Made by a program: the position numbers and the translations under genes
Origin: Mucilaginibacter conchicola
GTDB lineage: Bacteria > Bacteroidota > Bacteroidia > Sphingobacteriales > Sphingobacteriaceae
Length of the DNA: 64,000 nucleotides
Assembly (NCBI RefSeq): GCF_003432115.1
Contig: NZ_QWDC01000005.1
Span: 124,001 to 188,000 of the forward strand
Direction: 5' to 3'
Shown: in pieces, positions 52,426 through 60,787 of the stretch
Layout: each line of letters begins with the position of its first letter
Numbering within the stretch: the stretch's first letter is position 1
Notes under the pieces: generated by a model
Seen by the model: the letters and a program-made list of their open reading frames with translations, nothing else
Told to the model about the DNA's origin: nothing
Database searches by the model: none

Positions 52426-52476
52426 TATACAGGCACTACGTTAAGCTGTCCGGCTGCTGACGCATCACTCCGCCTT

Positions 52477-52510
52477 GCGTCATTGCGAGGCACGAAGCAA
52501 TCTCTTTAAG
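52477..52510. repeat. Half copy of palindromic family 1
   Basis: GTCATTGCGAGGCACGAAGC and AATCTCTTTAAG form the left arm only. A further fragment, CGTCATGCCGAATTTATTTC, begins near 52546. The right partner may be the AGATTGCCACGCGACTCTTC fragment near 53085, which would place the 52629-53023 element inside a broken copy. Confidence 0.6.
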
Positions 52511-52628
52511 ATAAGAAGTATAGTGGTATACTCATTAGAAGAACGTCATGCCGAATTTATTTCGGCATCTCACATGCTAAGTTTGTGCTATAAATTTACG
52601 TTAGTCTGCTCAATTGCCGCAGAGGGCT

Positions 52629-53023
52629 GTTACTTTGTCTTGATACAAAGTAACCAAAGATCAAGCCAGCAAAGAGGCTTCTTTGCCGCACGAGGCCATT
52701 GCCCGGCAAAGCGTTCAGAACCATGGGCTGCAAAATCTTGCCGCTACTTCGTTCGCGCATTGCCCTCGCTTCGGCAAGTATTGCTATGCCCTTGCAACCG
52801 CACCACCTAACATTGTTCTGCCCGCTTTCGCCCGAAGCTTTTTTGCTGACAGGAGTAGAAAAAAGGATTAAAAAAGAAAAAGCCTGACCTAACGCTACCC
52901 AAAAAAATGCGACATAGCGTAACGTGCGGTAACCACAGGCTTTGCTAATGCACTAACGTTGTAGCGCGTTACCAAGTCGCGACTTTTCTTTGGTTACTTT
53001 CTTTTGAGAGAAAAGAAAGTAAC
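52629..53023. mobile_element. 395-bp non-coding element bounded by GTTACTTT hairpins
   Basis: The 843-bp gap 52352-53194 has no supported gene. Its core starts with the hairpin GTTACTTTGT-CTTGAT-ACAAAGTAAC and ends with GTTACTTTCTTTT-GAGAG-AAAAGAAAGTAAC. The outermost 8 bp (GTTACTTT and AAAGTAAC) are therefore terminal inverted repeats. The interior is GC-richer than its flanks and has short overlapping ORFs in several frames but no recognisable protein. Similar sequences may occur elsewhere in this bacterial group. The mobile nature is inferred from the structure. Confidence 0.5.
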
Positions 53024-53084
53024 ATCCACTGACGTTTCATACCGTTCACTGCCATTCCTAACGAAGAACTGATCTTAAAGGGAG

Positions 53085-53158
53085 ATTGCCACGCGACTCT
53101 TCGCAAAGACGTTGTATTAAGAACGCGGTTAGATTCTTCGCTACGCTCAGAATGACAA
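53085..53158. repeat. Repeat fragments left of the NTF2-like gene
   Basis: GAGATTGCCACGCGACTCTT is the right arm of family 1, and AACGCGGTTAGATTCTTCGC with CTCAGAATGACAA matches the fragment between the tandem copies at 26800-26835. Both are incomplete. Confidence 0.6.
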
Positions 53159-53194
53159 ATGGTTTATTCTGAAAATCCTTAATTCTGATTCAGA

Positions 53195-53614
53195 CTAACT
53201 CGTATGGTCACAAACAATAACCCATTTGCCGTTTATCTTTTTAAACCAAAGGGTAAAATATCCGCCGGGGGTATCTTTTTCGCGGGCAAGGCTCCAGGCA
53301 CCCATCACAAAGGCATCGGCCTTGGTTAGCAATTCTATTTTATCCAGCCTAAAGGTGAGTTTACCCATGGCGGCTTTATCGGGGTAACCTTTCTTGTAAT
53401 TATCCAGTGCCTGCTGCCAGCCGTAGGTAGGGCCGCGCTTGCCTATAAAAACCAGCGAGTCTGATTTCCAGTAGCTTTGCATAAAGCCCTCAAGGTCGCC
53501 GTTGCTCCAGTCTATCTGTTGCTGATGCATCACTTTGGCTATGGCCTGCTTCTCCTGCGCAAAGCAGCAATACGATAAAACCATCAAAAAGCAGGAAAAT
53601 ATCAGTTTCTTCAT
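53195..53614 (-). CDS. Exported NTF2-like protein (DUF4440/SnoaL type)
   Basis: A 139-residue protein with a signal peptide (MKKLIFSCFLMVLSYCCFAQ). The mature part has the order of an NTF2-like cone: helix IAKVMHQQQIDWSNGDLEGF, strand SLVFIGKRGPTYGWQQAL, then paired strands including MGAWSLAREKDTPGGYFTLW and FKKINGKWVIVCDHTS at the C-terminus. Such proteins bind small ligands or act as steroid-isomerase-like enzymes; no catalytic residues can be named here. It faces the repeat mosaic and is monocistronic. Confidence 0.75.
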   Translation of the reverse strand: MKKLIFSCFLMVLSYCCFAQEKQAIAKVMHQQQIDWSNGDLEGFMQSYWKSDSLVFIGKRGPTYGWQQALDNYKKGYPDKAAMGKLTFRLDKIELLTKADAFVMGAWSLAREKDTPGGYFTLWFKKINGKWVIVCDHTS

Positions 53615-53801
53615 ACCCTAAAAGTAGCAGATTTCATCCTCAAATAATAATAACTGTACACGTGCAAATGCATTTATTGTGCAGGGTGCTCTACTGTTGT
53701 TTAAACAAATGTTAAGAAATGATTAACGCACTTATTCTAAATTTAACACTGCATACTGCAAATCCTTGTTAGCTTTACACCGATTTCTGATCAACACAAA
53801 T

Positions 53802-54680
53802 ATGAAAGATAAGGTACTATGTTTTGGCGAGGTTTTATGGGATGCTTTTGGCGATGAGAAAAAAGCCGGTGGCGCCCCAATGAATGTAGCCAGGCACCTG
53901 GTTCAGCAACACATTAACGTTTGTTTTGCCAGCCGCGTGGGTAAAGATGAGTCGGGTAAGGAATTAACCACATTCCTTCGCGATAGCAAGCTATACTCCA
54001 ACCTCATTCAAAAAGACAACAACCTGCCTACCTGCGAGGTTACTGTTGAGCTTGATGAAAAAAACCATGCTACCTATATTATCCCCGAGCCTGTTTCATG
54101 GGATAATATCCAGTTAGATAAAAACCTGATAGAAGAAGCAAAAAGCGCTTCTATAATTGTGTTTGGCAGTTTAGCCAGCCGTGGTAAAGCAACCCGCGAT
54201 ACTTTGCTGAATATGCTGGAAGATACCCAGGCCCTTAAAGTGTTTGACGTAAACCTGCGCCACCCGCACTACACTGTTGAGGATATTGAAACGCTTGCCG
54301 CCCGCGCCAATGTGATAAAAATGAACGAGGAAGAAGCAGAATTGCTTATCCACGGCAGCAACGGACAGCTTAAAGAAAAGATAGTAGAGTTCCAGAAAAA
54401 GTATCATACCTCAACCATCTGTGTAACCCGTGGCGAGAATGGAGCCATTATCTGGCACGATCATGAGTTTTATGAGCATCCGGGCTTTAAGGTAAATGTT
54501 GCCGATACCGTTGGTGCCGGCGATGCTTTCCTGGCAACTTTTGTGGCAGGCATTATCGAAAAAAGGCCAATGCAAAAGATCCTGAAAGAAGCTTGCGCTA
54601 TTGGTTCGTTCGTGGCAAGTAAGCGTGGTGCAAACCCAATTTACGTGCGCGATGAGATAACGGCTATAAAAGAAAGCTAA
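53802..54680 (+). CDS. PfkB family carbohydrate kinase (fructokinase-like)
   Basis: A 292-residue ribokinase-fold sugar kinase. FGEVLWDAFGDEKKAGGAPM is the substrate-binding N-terminus with the GG of PfkB signature 1. The C-terminal DTVGAGDAFLATFVAGI is signature 2 with catalytic Asp in GAGD and the anion hole. ICVTRGENGAI is the nucleotide-binding strand. The short length and GEVLWD start resemble fructokinases. The ATG at 53802 is preferred to one at 53766, which would add 12 unrelated residues. A TAGCTTTA word at 53769-53776 is a possible but imperfect -7 box. Confidence 0.88.
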   Translation: MKDKVLCFGEVLWDAFGDEKKAGGAPMNVARHLVQQHINVCFASRVGKDESGKELTTFLRDSKLYSNLIQKDNNLPTCEVTVELDEKNHATYIIPEPVSWDNIQLDKNLIEEAKSASIIVFGSLASRGKATRDTLLNMLEDTQALKVFDVNLRHPHYTVEDIETLAARANVIKMNEEEAELLIHGSNGQLKEKIVEFQKKYHTSTICVTRGENGAIIWHDHEFYEHPGFKVNVADTVGAGDAFLATFVAGIIEKRPMQKILKEACAIGSFVASKRGANPIYVRDEITAIKES

Positions 54681-54782
54681 GCTGTGCAAATGTCATAGTA
54701 GGTTAACAATTCTGTTATAGGGGGCCATTTCTTAAACTTTTAAGATTATAAATCCGTTACTTTATATCAGAAAGGGTAAACT

Positions 54783-55883
54783 ATGCGTGGTTTTGGGTTT
54801 TCTAAATTTATACCAAAACAGATCCCCAAAGGCGGATTTGACGAATTACTAAAGTTATTCCTGGAATTGCTGAACTACACCGCGGGCGACGCCGGTGAGG
54901 CTTTGGCATGGCTTAACGAGCTTGATAAGCAATACAACATCACCAATGACGAATATGGCATGGGCGATTTTATTGACGAGCTGAAGCAAAAGGGATACTT
55001 AGACGAAAATAAACAGGACGGCAGTTTCAGCATCACTGCAAAAGCCGAGCAAAGCATAAGGCAATCGGCGTTGGAAGAGATCTTTGGCAAGCTGAAGAAA
55101 TCGGGCAAGGGTAACCACCGCTCGCCGCAAAGCGGGCAGGGCGATGAGCGAAATGCCGAGCGCCGCGAGTTTGAGTTTGGCGACAGCCTGGACCAGATAG
55201 ACATGACACAGTCTATCCACAATGCCCAGGTAAATCACGGTATCACCGGCGATTTCATGATGACCGAGCGCGACCTTGAGGTAGAGGAAATGGACTACAA
55301 AACCCTAACCTCGACCGTGCTGATGATAGATATTTCGCACTCCATGATACTTTACGGCGAGGACAGGATTACACCTGCCAAAAAGGTAGCCATGGCGCTG
55401 GCAGAGCTTATCCGCACAAAATATCCTAAGGATACTTTAGATATTGTGGTATTTGGTAACGATGCCTGGCCTATCTCCTTACAGGACCTTCCGTACTTAC
55501 AGGTTGGCCCTTACCATACCAATACCTATGCGGGTTTAGAGCTGGCTACAGATATGCTTCGCCGGCGTAAAACACACAACAAACAGATCTTCATGATAAC
55601 CGATGGTAAGCCTACCTGCTTAAAGGAAGGTAACCGTTATTACAAGAACAGTATTGGGCTGGATAGAAAAGTGGTGAACAAAACGCTGAATATGGCGGCG
55701 CAATGCAAGCGCTTAAAAATACCTATCACAACGTTTATGATAGCCAAAGACCCCTACCTGCAGCAGTTTGTACGCAAGTTTACCGAAACCAACGGTGGCC
55801 GCGCATTTTACAGCTCGCTGAACGGCTTAGGCGAATACATTTTTGAGGATTATATTAAGAACAGAAGAAGAACGGTACGTTGA
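54783..55883 (+). CDS. VWA-domain protein paired with an AAA+ ATPase
   Basis: A 366-residue cytoplasmic protein with no signal peptide. The N-terminal ~100 residues are helical (FDELLKLFLELLNYTAGDAG), followed by a charged linker (about 105-130) and a VWA domain from about residue 175. The MIDAS metal site is Asp183-x-Ser185-x-Ser187 in MIDISHSM, with the conserved Thr region in YHTNTYAGLELA and the Asp in MITDGKPT. It lies 75 bp upstream of the AAA+ gene. MoxR/VWA pairs act as chaperone-like complexes that mature or remodel protein complexes or insert metals. The client here is not known. Confidence 0.82.
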   Translation: MRGFGFSKFIPKQIPKGGFDELLKLFLELLNYTAGDAGEALAWLNELDKQYNITNDEYGMGDFIDELKQKGYLDENKQDGSFSITAKAEQSIRQSALEEIFGKLKKSGKGNHRSPQSGQGDERNAERREFEFGDSLDQIDMTQSIHNAQVNHGITGDFMMTERDLEVEEMDYKTLTSTVLMIDISHSMILYGEDRITPAKKVAMALAELIRTKYPKDTLDIVVFGNDAWPISLQDLPYLQVGPYHTNTYAGLELATDMLRRRKTHNKQIFMITDGKPTCLKEGNRYYKNSIGLDRKVVNKTLNMAAQCKRLKIPITTFMIAKDPYLQQFVRKFTETNGGRAFYSSLNGLGEYIFEDYIKNRRRTVR

Positions 55884-55958
55884 TGTGCGGATGTGCAAAT
55901 TGCAGATATGCAGATGATGTGCTTGCAGATACCAATGAACAATTGAACCATTGAACAA

Positions 55959-57461
55959 ATGAATTACACAGAAATAAAAACCCTTGGTCAGCTTAAAGAA
56001 ACGGGCTATGTGAGCCGTTCGGTAAAGGATGAGCTGAGGGCCAACCTGATCAAACAATTACAAAAGAAAGAAGGCGGCTTTGAGGGCATTGTGGGTTTTG
56101 AGGATACCGTTATCCCCGATCTGCAGACGGCCATCCTATCGCGCCATAACATATTACTGCTTGGCTTACGTGGGCAGGCTAAAACGCGTATTGCCCGCCT
56201 GCTGGTAAACCTGCTTGATGAGTATATACCCTACATTGAAGGATCTGAACTGTTTGATGACCCTTTGGCGCCTATCTCATGGTACGGCCATGAGACCGTG
56301 GAGAAGCATAAAGATGCCACCCCAATAGCCTGGTTGCACCGCAGCGAGCGCTATACCGAAAAACTGGCTACCCCGGATGTTACCGTTGCCGATCTGATCG
56401 GTGATGTTGACCCTATAAAGGCCGCCACCATGAAGTTGACCTACTCTGATGAGCGTGTTATCCACTTCGGGTTAATTCCACGTGCGCACCGTGGTATCTT
56501 CGTTATTAACGAGCTGCCCGATCTGCAGGCACGTATCCAGGTATCGTTGTTCAACATTTTGCAGGAGCGCGATATCCAGATCCGTGGCTTTAAACTGCGC
56601 TTGCCTTTGGATATCGAGTTTGTATTCACCGCCAACCCTGAGGATTATACCAACCGTGGATCTATCGTTACGCCGTTGAAAGACCGTATCGAGAGCCAGA
56701 TATTAACGCACTACCCGCGCACTATCGAGATCTCTCGCAAGATAACCCAGCAGGAAGCTTTGCTTACCGCTGAGCAACGCGCAACCGTTGAAGCTGATGG
56801 TTTGGTGAAAGACCTGGTTGAGCAGATTGCTTTTGAAGCCCGCGCATCAGAATACATCGATAAAAAATCGGGCGTATCGGCACGTTTAACTATCGCATCA
56901 TACGAGAATCTTATCAGCAATGCCGAGCGTAGGATGATTATAAATGGCGAGAAATCAACCTTTGTACGCATCTCTGATTTCCTGGGCGTTATCCCTGCCA
57001 TCACCGGTAAAATTGAACTGGTTTACGAGGGCGAGTTGGAAGGTCCCGGCAAAGTGGCGAACATCCTGATAGGCAAGGCGGTTAAAAGCCTGATGCTGCA
57101 GTTTTTCCCCGATCCCGAGAAGGCTAAAAAATCAAAAGCACCAAACCCTTACGCCGAAATAGTAAACTGGTTTGGCGATGGCAACACCGTATCATTAATT
57201 GACGACCTGCCTTTAGCCGAATACAAAAAACTGCTCAACGCCGTACCGGGATTAAAGAATTTGGTTAAAACCTTCCACCCGCGTTTAAGCGAAAACCAGC
57301 AACTTTTGTTGATGGAGTTTGTGCTGCACGGCCTGGCCGAGTTCTCGCAACTCAACAAAGGTTTCCTTGATAACGGCTTTGCATTCTCAGATATGTTCAA
57401 CAGCCTGTTTAACCTGGAGCCGGATGACGATGACGATCTGGATCTGGATGATAGGTATTAA
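55959..57461 (+). CDS. MoxR/magnesium-chelatase-type AAA+ ATPase
   Basis: A 500-residue AAA+ ATPase. Walker A is GLRGQAKT with Lys75. The Walker B position reads IFVINELPD, with Asn184-Glu185 in place of the more usual Asp-Glu. Sensor 1 is in FVFTANPEDYTNRG. The pre-sensor-1 insertion and helix-2 insert expected of the chelatase clade fit the long segment 100-170. The C-terminal ~120 residues are extra and end in an acidic tail (DDDDDLDLDD). It is expected to work with the VWA protein encoded upstream. The short spacer contains small repeats (CAGATATGCAGATG). Confidence 0.85.
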   Translation: MNYTEIKTLGQLKETGYVSRSVKDELRANLIKQLQKKEGGFEGIVGFEDTVIPDLQTAILSRHNILLLGLRGQAKTRIARLLVNLLDEYIPYIEGSELFDDPLAPISWYGHETVEKHKDATPIAWLHRSERYTEKLATPDVTVADLIGDVDPIKAATMKLTYSDERVIHFGLIPRAHRGIFVINELPDLQARIQVSLFNILQERDIQIRGFKLRLPLDIEFVFTANPEDYTNRGSIVTPLKDRIESQILTHYPRTIEISRKITQQEALLTAEQRATVEADGLVKDLVEQIAFEARASEYIDKKSGVSARLTIASYENLISNAERRMIINGEKSTFVRISDFLGVIPAITGKIELVYEGELEGPGKVANILIGKAVKSLMLQFFPDPEKAKKSKAPNPYAEIVNWFGDGNTVSLIDDLPLAEYKKLLNAVPGLKNLVKTFHPRLSENQQLLLMEFVLHGLAEFSQLNKGFLDNGFAFSDMFNSLFNLEPDDDDDLDLDDRY

Positions 57462-57508
57462 CCCCCACCCAAACCCTCCCCTGAAAGGGAGGGCTTAAAA
57501 CCATAATT

Positions 57509-57612
57509 GTCATTTCGAACGAGCGACAGCGAGGAGAAATCTTGTTATTCCTACAAAGTTCATCAACTTACAGAATAACAGGATTTCTCCTCGTACCTCG
57601 TTCGAAATGACA
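57509..57612. repeat. Palindromic repeat, family 2
   Basis: TGTCATTTCGAACGAGCG...ACCTCGTTCGAAATGACA with inner arms GAGGAGAAATCTTGTTATTC and GAATAACAGGATTTCTCCTC. The 57462-57500 stretch before it has a CCCTCCCCTGAAAGGGAGGG hairpin, and 57680-57717 a second C/G-rich motif with CTCCCCTATCGGGGGAG. Confidence 0.85.
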
Positions 57613-57645
57613 TTTTTTTTGAGGGGTCTTACAGCCATTAATTAA

Positions 57646-57653
57646 TACCTTTG
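57646..57653 (+). promoter_or_regulatory. Candidate -7 promoter box for the metallophosphoesterase gene
   Basis: TACCTTTG matches TAnnTTTG exactly and lies 73 bp before the ATG. A TTTTTTTG word is upstream, but the spacer is 24 bp, longer than usual. Confidence 0.45.
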
Positions 57654-57726
57654 TGTTAAGCCTCTGCCCAAAGAATTAAAGTCTCCCCTATCGGGGGAGA
57701 TTTAGAGGGGGCTTAAATACTTACCT

Positions 57727-58992
57727 ATGCACAAAGCGTTTTACATCGTTGCCATCCCATTAATACTTTTAGCGGTAGACTATTACATTCTGCTGGGTTT
57801 GCACACAGCTTTCCGCAAGCGGCCTTTTACGCGTAAAACATGGTTCCTGGTACTGTATTGGTTCTCGTCGGTATTCCTTATCACCATTATGATGATGAGC
57901 GTTTACCTCAACCTAAGCGTAGGTGTACGCGGTGCATTCCTTTTCCTGTTCTTCATTACGCTCATATTTAAGATCTTCTATGTGCTGTTCATCGGCGTTG
58001 ATGATATTCGTAGGTTGATCGTCCTCATCATCAGAAAAAATAAAGCACCCGGGGACGCGCCCGCCGCTACGCTGGATTCCATCCCCCGCTCTGAGTTCCT
58101 GATGAAAGCGGGCATACTGGCAGGTGCGTTGCCGCTGTATCTCATCAAACATAACATGTCAAAAGGCATTTATGATTATCAGCTTAAGAATGTAACGCTT
58201 TATCTGCCCAACCTGCCGAAGGCTTTTGACGGCCTGCGCATAGGGCAGATCTCAGATATCCACTCGGGCAGTTTTCACAGCATACACAACATGAAGGGCG
58301 GCGTGGATATGCTGATGCAGCAAAAAGCTGATGTAATTTTCTTTACCGGCGATCTGGTGAATGGCCGTACCGAAGAGGTGAACCGCGTTGTCCCTGTTTT
58401 CCAGAAAGTGCGTGCGCCGCTGGGTGTTTACTCTATTTTGGGTAACCATGATTATGGCGACTACGGTCACTGGCCTAACCCGGGCGATAAAGAGCGCAAC
58501 ATGCAGGAGATGTATCAGGCCCACAAAACCATAGGCTGGGACCTGCTGATAGATGAGCACCGCCGTATAAAAGTTGACGGGCAGGAATTGGGTATTCTTG
58601 GCATTGGCAACTGGGGCGAGCTGAGCCGTTTCCCAAAATACGGCAAGATGGAAAAGGCTGTGGTAGGTACCGATGACCTGCCGGTAAAACTCCTGCTCTC
58701 GCATGATCCATCGCACTGGCGGGCCGAGGTGATCCCAAAATATCCGCAGATAGATGTGATGTTCTCGGGCCATACCCACGGCATGCAGTTTGGCGTACGT
58801 ACGGATGATTTTCAATGGAGCCCGGTGGAATATGTGTATCAGGAATGGGCGGGCTTATACCGCGAAAAGCACCAGCAGATCTACGTAAATGTGGGCTACG
58901 GCTTTTTAGGCTACCCCGGCCGAATTGGAATATTGCCGGAGATTACGATATTTGAATTAAAGGCCGCTGCAGATCCAAATTACCAGGCATAA
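57727..58992 (+). CDS. Membrane-anchored metallophosphoesterase (calcineurin-like)
   Basis: A 421-residue protein with about three N-terminal transmembrane helices (residues 5-100) and one further hydrophobic segment near 127-142. The metallophosphoesterase domain follows, with metal ligands Asp177-x-His179 in QISDIHSGS, FTGDLVNGR, GNHDYGD, LSHDP and SGHTHGMQFG. All five blocks of the dinuclear site are present, so the enzyme should be active. This layout occurs in the YkuE/YaeI-like group, some of which act on lipid-linked phosphates. It is followed 19 bp later by the UbiA-like gene. Confidence 0.88.
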   Translation: MHKAFYIVAIPLILLAVDYYILLGLHTAFRKRPFTRKTWFLVLYWFSSVFLITIMMMSVYLNLSVGVRGAFLFLFFITLIFKIFYVLFIGVDDIRRLIVLIIRKNKAPGDAPAATLDSIPRSEFLMKAGILAGALPLYLIKHNMSKGIYDYQLKNVTLYLPNLPKAFDGLRIGQISDIHSGSFHSIHNMKGGVDMLMQQKADVIFFTGDLVNGRTEEVNRVVPVFQKVRAPLGVYSILGNHDYGDYGHWPNPGDKERNMQEMYQAHKTIGWDLLIDEHRRIKVDGQELGILGIGNWGELSRFPKYGKMEKAVVGTDDLPVKLLLSHDPSHWRAEVIPKYPQIDVMFSGHTHGMQFGVRTDDFQWSPVEYVYQEWAGLYREKHQQIYVNVGYGFLGYPGRIGILPEITIFELKAAADPNYQA

Positions 58993-59011
58993 TAAGCGCC
59001 GGCCCGCTACC

Positions 59012-59899
59012 ATGAAGAAACTCGTTTCAAGCGCTTTTGATTTTCTGCTTTTCAGTAATATTTTCATGGCGCTTTGTGCAGTAGCGCAGGCAATGGTAAC
59101 CTTCCATTTAATTGATGCCAAACCGGTGCATACCGTTACTGGGTTGCTGTTCACTTCAACGCTGGGCATTTACAACTTCAGCATTTTGCTGAGCAAACCA
59201 AAACACCCCGAGCAATCGCCATACAGGCGCGTGCGCTGGTTTTTTGCGCATTACCGGCTCATGGTAACCTTCACCATGATATCGCTACTTACACTGGTGC
59301 CGCTGTTCTTTTTATTGTCGATGGAGTCGCGCATCTTGCTGGTGTTCCTGGCGGTGTTGTCATTCTGTTACAGCCTGCCCCTGTTCACCGTTGGTGAGCA
59401 GAAATTCGGGCTGCGCAACATTCCGGGATTAAAGCCTTTCCTCATCACTTTAGTGTGGACGTTAAGCTGCGTACTGCTGCCCATACTGGAAGCACAGGAC
59501 GCCCACCTTGCAGATGTATCTACCCGCGATACCACCATCCTTATTGCCAAACGTTTCCTGCTGATAGGTGCCCTAACCGTTCCTTTTGATATCCGCGATC
59601 TTTTCCAGGACAGGCAGTTTGGCCTCAAAACCATTGCCGTTGCATGGGGCGAAAAGAATGCCTACCTGTTTTGCCAGGTGCTACTGGCAGGCTACATTGT
59701 TCTGCTCTTCATGTTCAGGAATAACGGTTTCAATGTCGATTTCTTTGCACTGGCGCTCACTGCCGTACTGATGGGCTGGCTCATCTTCCGCTCTAAGTGG
59801 GAAAAGAACGAGTACTACTACTTCTTTTATCTTGACGGCGTTTTAGTGCTGCAATACGTTATCCTTGCGGTATTCGGCCTTGTTTTTGGTAACCGATAG
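59012..59899 (+). CDS. UbiA-like membrane protein (putative prenyltransferase)
   Basis: A 295-residue integral membrane protein with about eight hydrophobic segments. The block DIRDLFQDRQFGLKTIAVAW resembles the second Asp-rich motif of UbiA prenyltransferases (DxxDxxxD, then GxKT). The first motif (NDxxD) is not recognisable at the expected place; the region there reads TLGIYNFSILLSK. Transfer of a prenyl chain is therefore uncertain, and this may be a diverged UbiA-fold protein. It sits between a metallophosphoesterase and a methyltransferase in what looks like a three-gene unit, which suggests lipid or quinone chemistry. Confidence 0.65.
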   Translation: MKKLVSSAFDFLLFSNIFMALCAVAQAMVTFHLIDAKPVHTVTGLLFTSTLGIYNFSILLSKPKHPEQSPYRRVRWFFAHYRLMVTFTMISLLTLVPLFFLLSMESRILLVFLAVLSFCYSLPLFTVGEQKFGLRNIPGLKPFLITLVWTLSCVLLPILEAQDAHLADVSTRDTTILIAKRFLLIGALTVPFDIRDLFQDRQFGLKTIAVAWGEKNAYLFCQVLLAGYIVLLFMFRNNGFNVDFFALALTAVLMGWLIFRSKWEKNEYYYFFYLDGVLVLQYVILAVFGLVFGNR

Positions 59900-59901
59900 C
59901 C

Positions 59902-60525
59902 ATGGCAAAAGGCAACTACGATAACGCCGCATCTTTCTACGATAAACTCTCGCGCCTTGTATTTGGCAATAATCTTGTCAAAGCACAGGTGTATCTCCTT
60001 AAACACATCCCCGCAAATGCCAAAGTATTGATAGTTGGCGGCGGAACCGGTTGGATATTGGATGAGATTTCCCGCATACATCTCTCAGGATTGGATATTA
60101 CTTATGTTGAGGTCTCGGCCAACATGATGGCACTATCGCAAAAGCGCAATATTGGCGGTAACGTGGTTCATTTTACTAATCTGCCTATACAGGAAGTTGA
60201 TTTGGCCGATGATTTTGATATTGTGATCACTCCATTCCTGCTCGATAATTTCACCGATGAAAATTTACCATTGGTGTTTAACCCCATTCACAATGCGCTA
60301 AGATCAGGCGGTTTGTGGCTGTACACCGATTTTCAGCTCACCGGCAAACTGTGGCAGGGCATCATGCTGAAGAGTATGCTGTTGTTCTTTAAACTTCTTT
60401 GCGGTGTGGAATCATGGAGATTACCAGATGCAAAAGGCATGTTTGCCCGGCATGGCTATTCTGCTGAGGATGAGAAAAGCTTTTTTGGGGAGTTTGTGGT
60501 GAGCGGAGTGTATCTCAAAAAATAA
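59902..60525 (+). CDS. Class I SAM-dependent methyltransferase
   Basis: A 207-residue Rossmann-fold methyltransferase. Motif I is KVLIVGGGTGWILDEI near residue 40, followed by ITYVEVSANMMALSQ, whose acidic end of beta-2 is Glu, and the motif IV region DIVITPFLLDNF. The small C-terminal part (EEKSFFGEFVVSGVYLKK) completes the sheet. The methyl acceptor is unknown. The gene follows the UbiA-like gene by 2 bp, so they are cotranscribed. A UbiE-like or lipid acceptor is suggested only by this context. Confidence 0.8.
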   Translation: MAKGNYDNAASFYDKLSRLVFGNNLVKAQVYLLKHIPANAKVLIVGGGTGWILDEISRIHLSGLDITYVEVSANMMALSQKRNIGGNVVHFTNLPIQEVDLADDFDIVITPFLLDNFTDENLPLVFNPIHNALRSGGLWLYTDFQLTGKLWQGIMLKSMLLFFKLLCGVESWRLPDAKGMFARHGYSAEDEKSFFGEFVVSGVYLKK

Positions 60526-60549
60526 CATTGTCATCACATTAATCAACCT

Positions 60550-60650
60550 GTCATTTCGGGCGGGGCTGTGCGTCGGGGCGACGAGAAATCTTATACGTCG
60601 GGAATATCGATTGTAGAAGATTTCTCCTCGCGATGCTCGTTCGAAATGAC
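60550..60650. repeat. Palindromic repeat, family 2
   Basis: GTCATTTCGGGCGGGG...GCTCGTTCGAAATGAC with inner arms GACGAGAAATCTTATAC and GTAGAAGATTTCTCCTCG. The left end is more diverged than in the other copies. Confidence 0.8.
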
Positions 60651-60669
60651 ACTGGTTGTTAAACTAAAA

Positions 60670-60763
60670 CGTCATTGCGAGGTACGAAGCAATCTCTTTA
60701 AGCAAGTCCCTTATGCAGGGTGTACAATTGTCCTAAAGAGATTGCTTCGTACCTCGCAATGAA
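60670..60763. repeat. Palindromic repeat, family 1 (symmetric arms)
   Basis: CGTCATTGCGAGGTACGAAG...CTTCGTACCTCGCAATGAAG. Both arms are of the CGAAGCAATCTCTTTA type, as in the 49093 copy, and GAGGTACG pairs with CGTACCTC, so the change AAC to TAC is compensated. It lies 20 bp from the family 2 copy. Confidence 0.85.
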
Positions 60764-60787
60764 GCGTGGAGAAGTATTTTGTGTTGT

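Noticed and set aside
52475-52887. Several short ORFs of 60-111 codons in the repeat mosaic after cupin paralog 2
   Set aside because: They overlap in different frames, contain repeat-derived sequence and match no protein pattern. The region is better explained as a non-coding repeat element.
53766-53801. Upstream ATG for the PfkB kinase
   Set aside because: The extra 12 residues have no counterpart in the family, and a possible promoter box overlaps this stretch.
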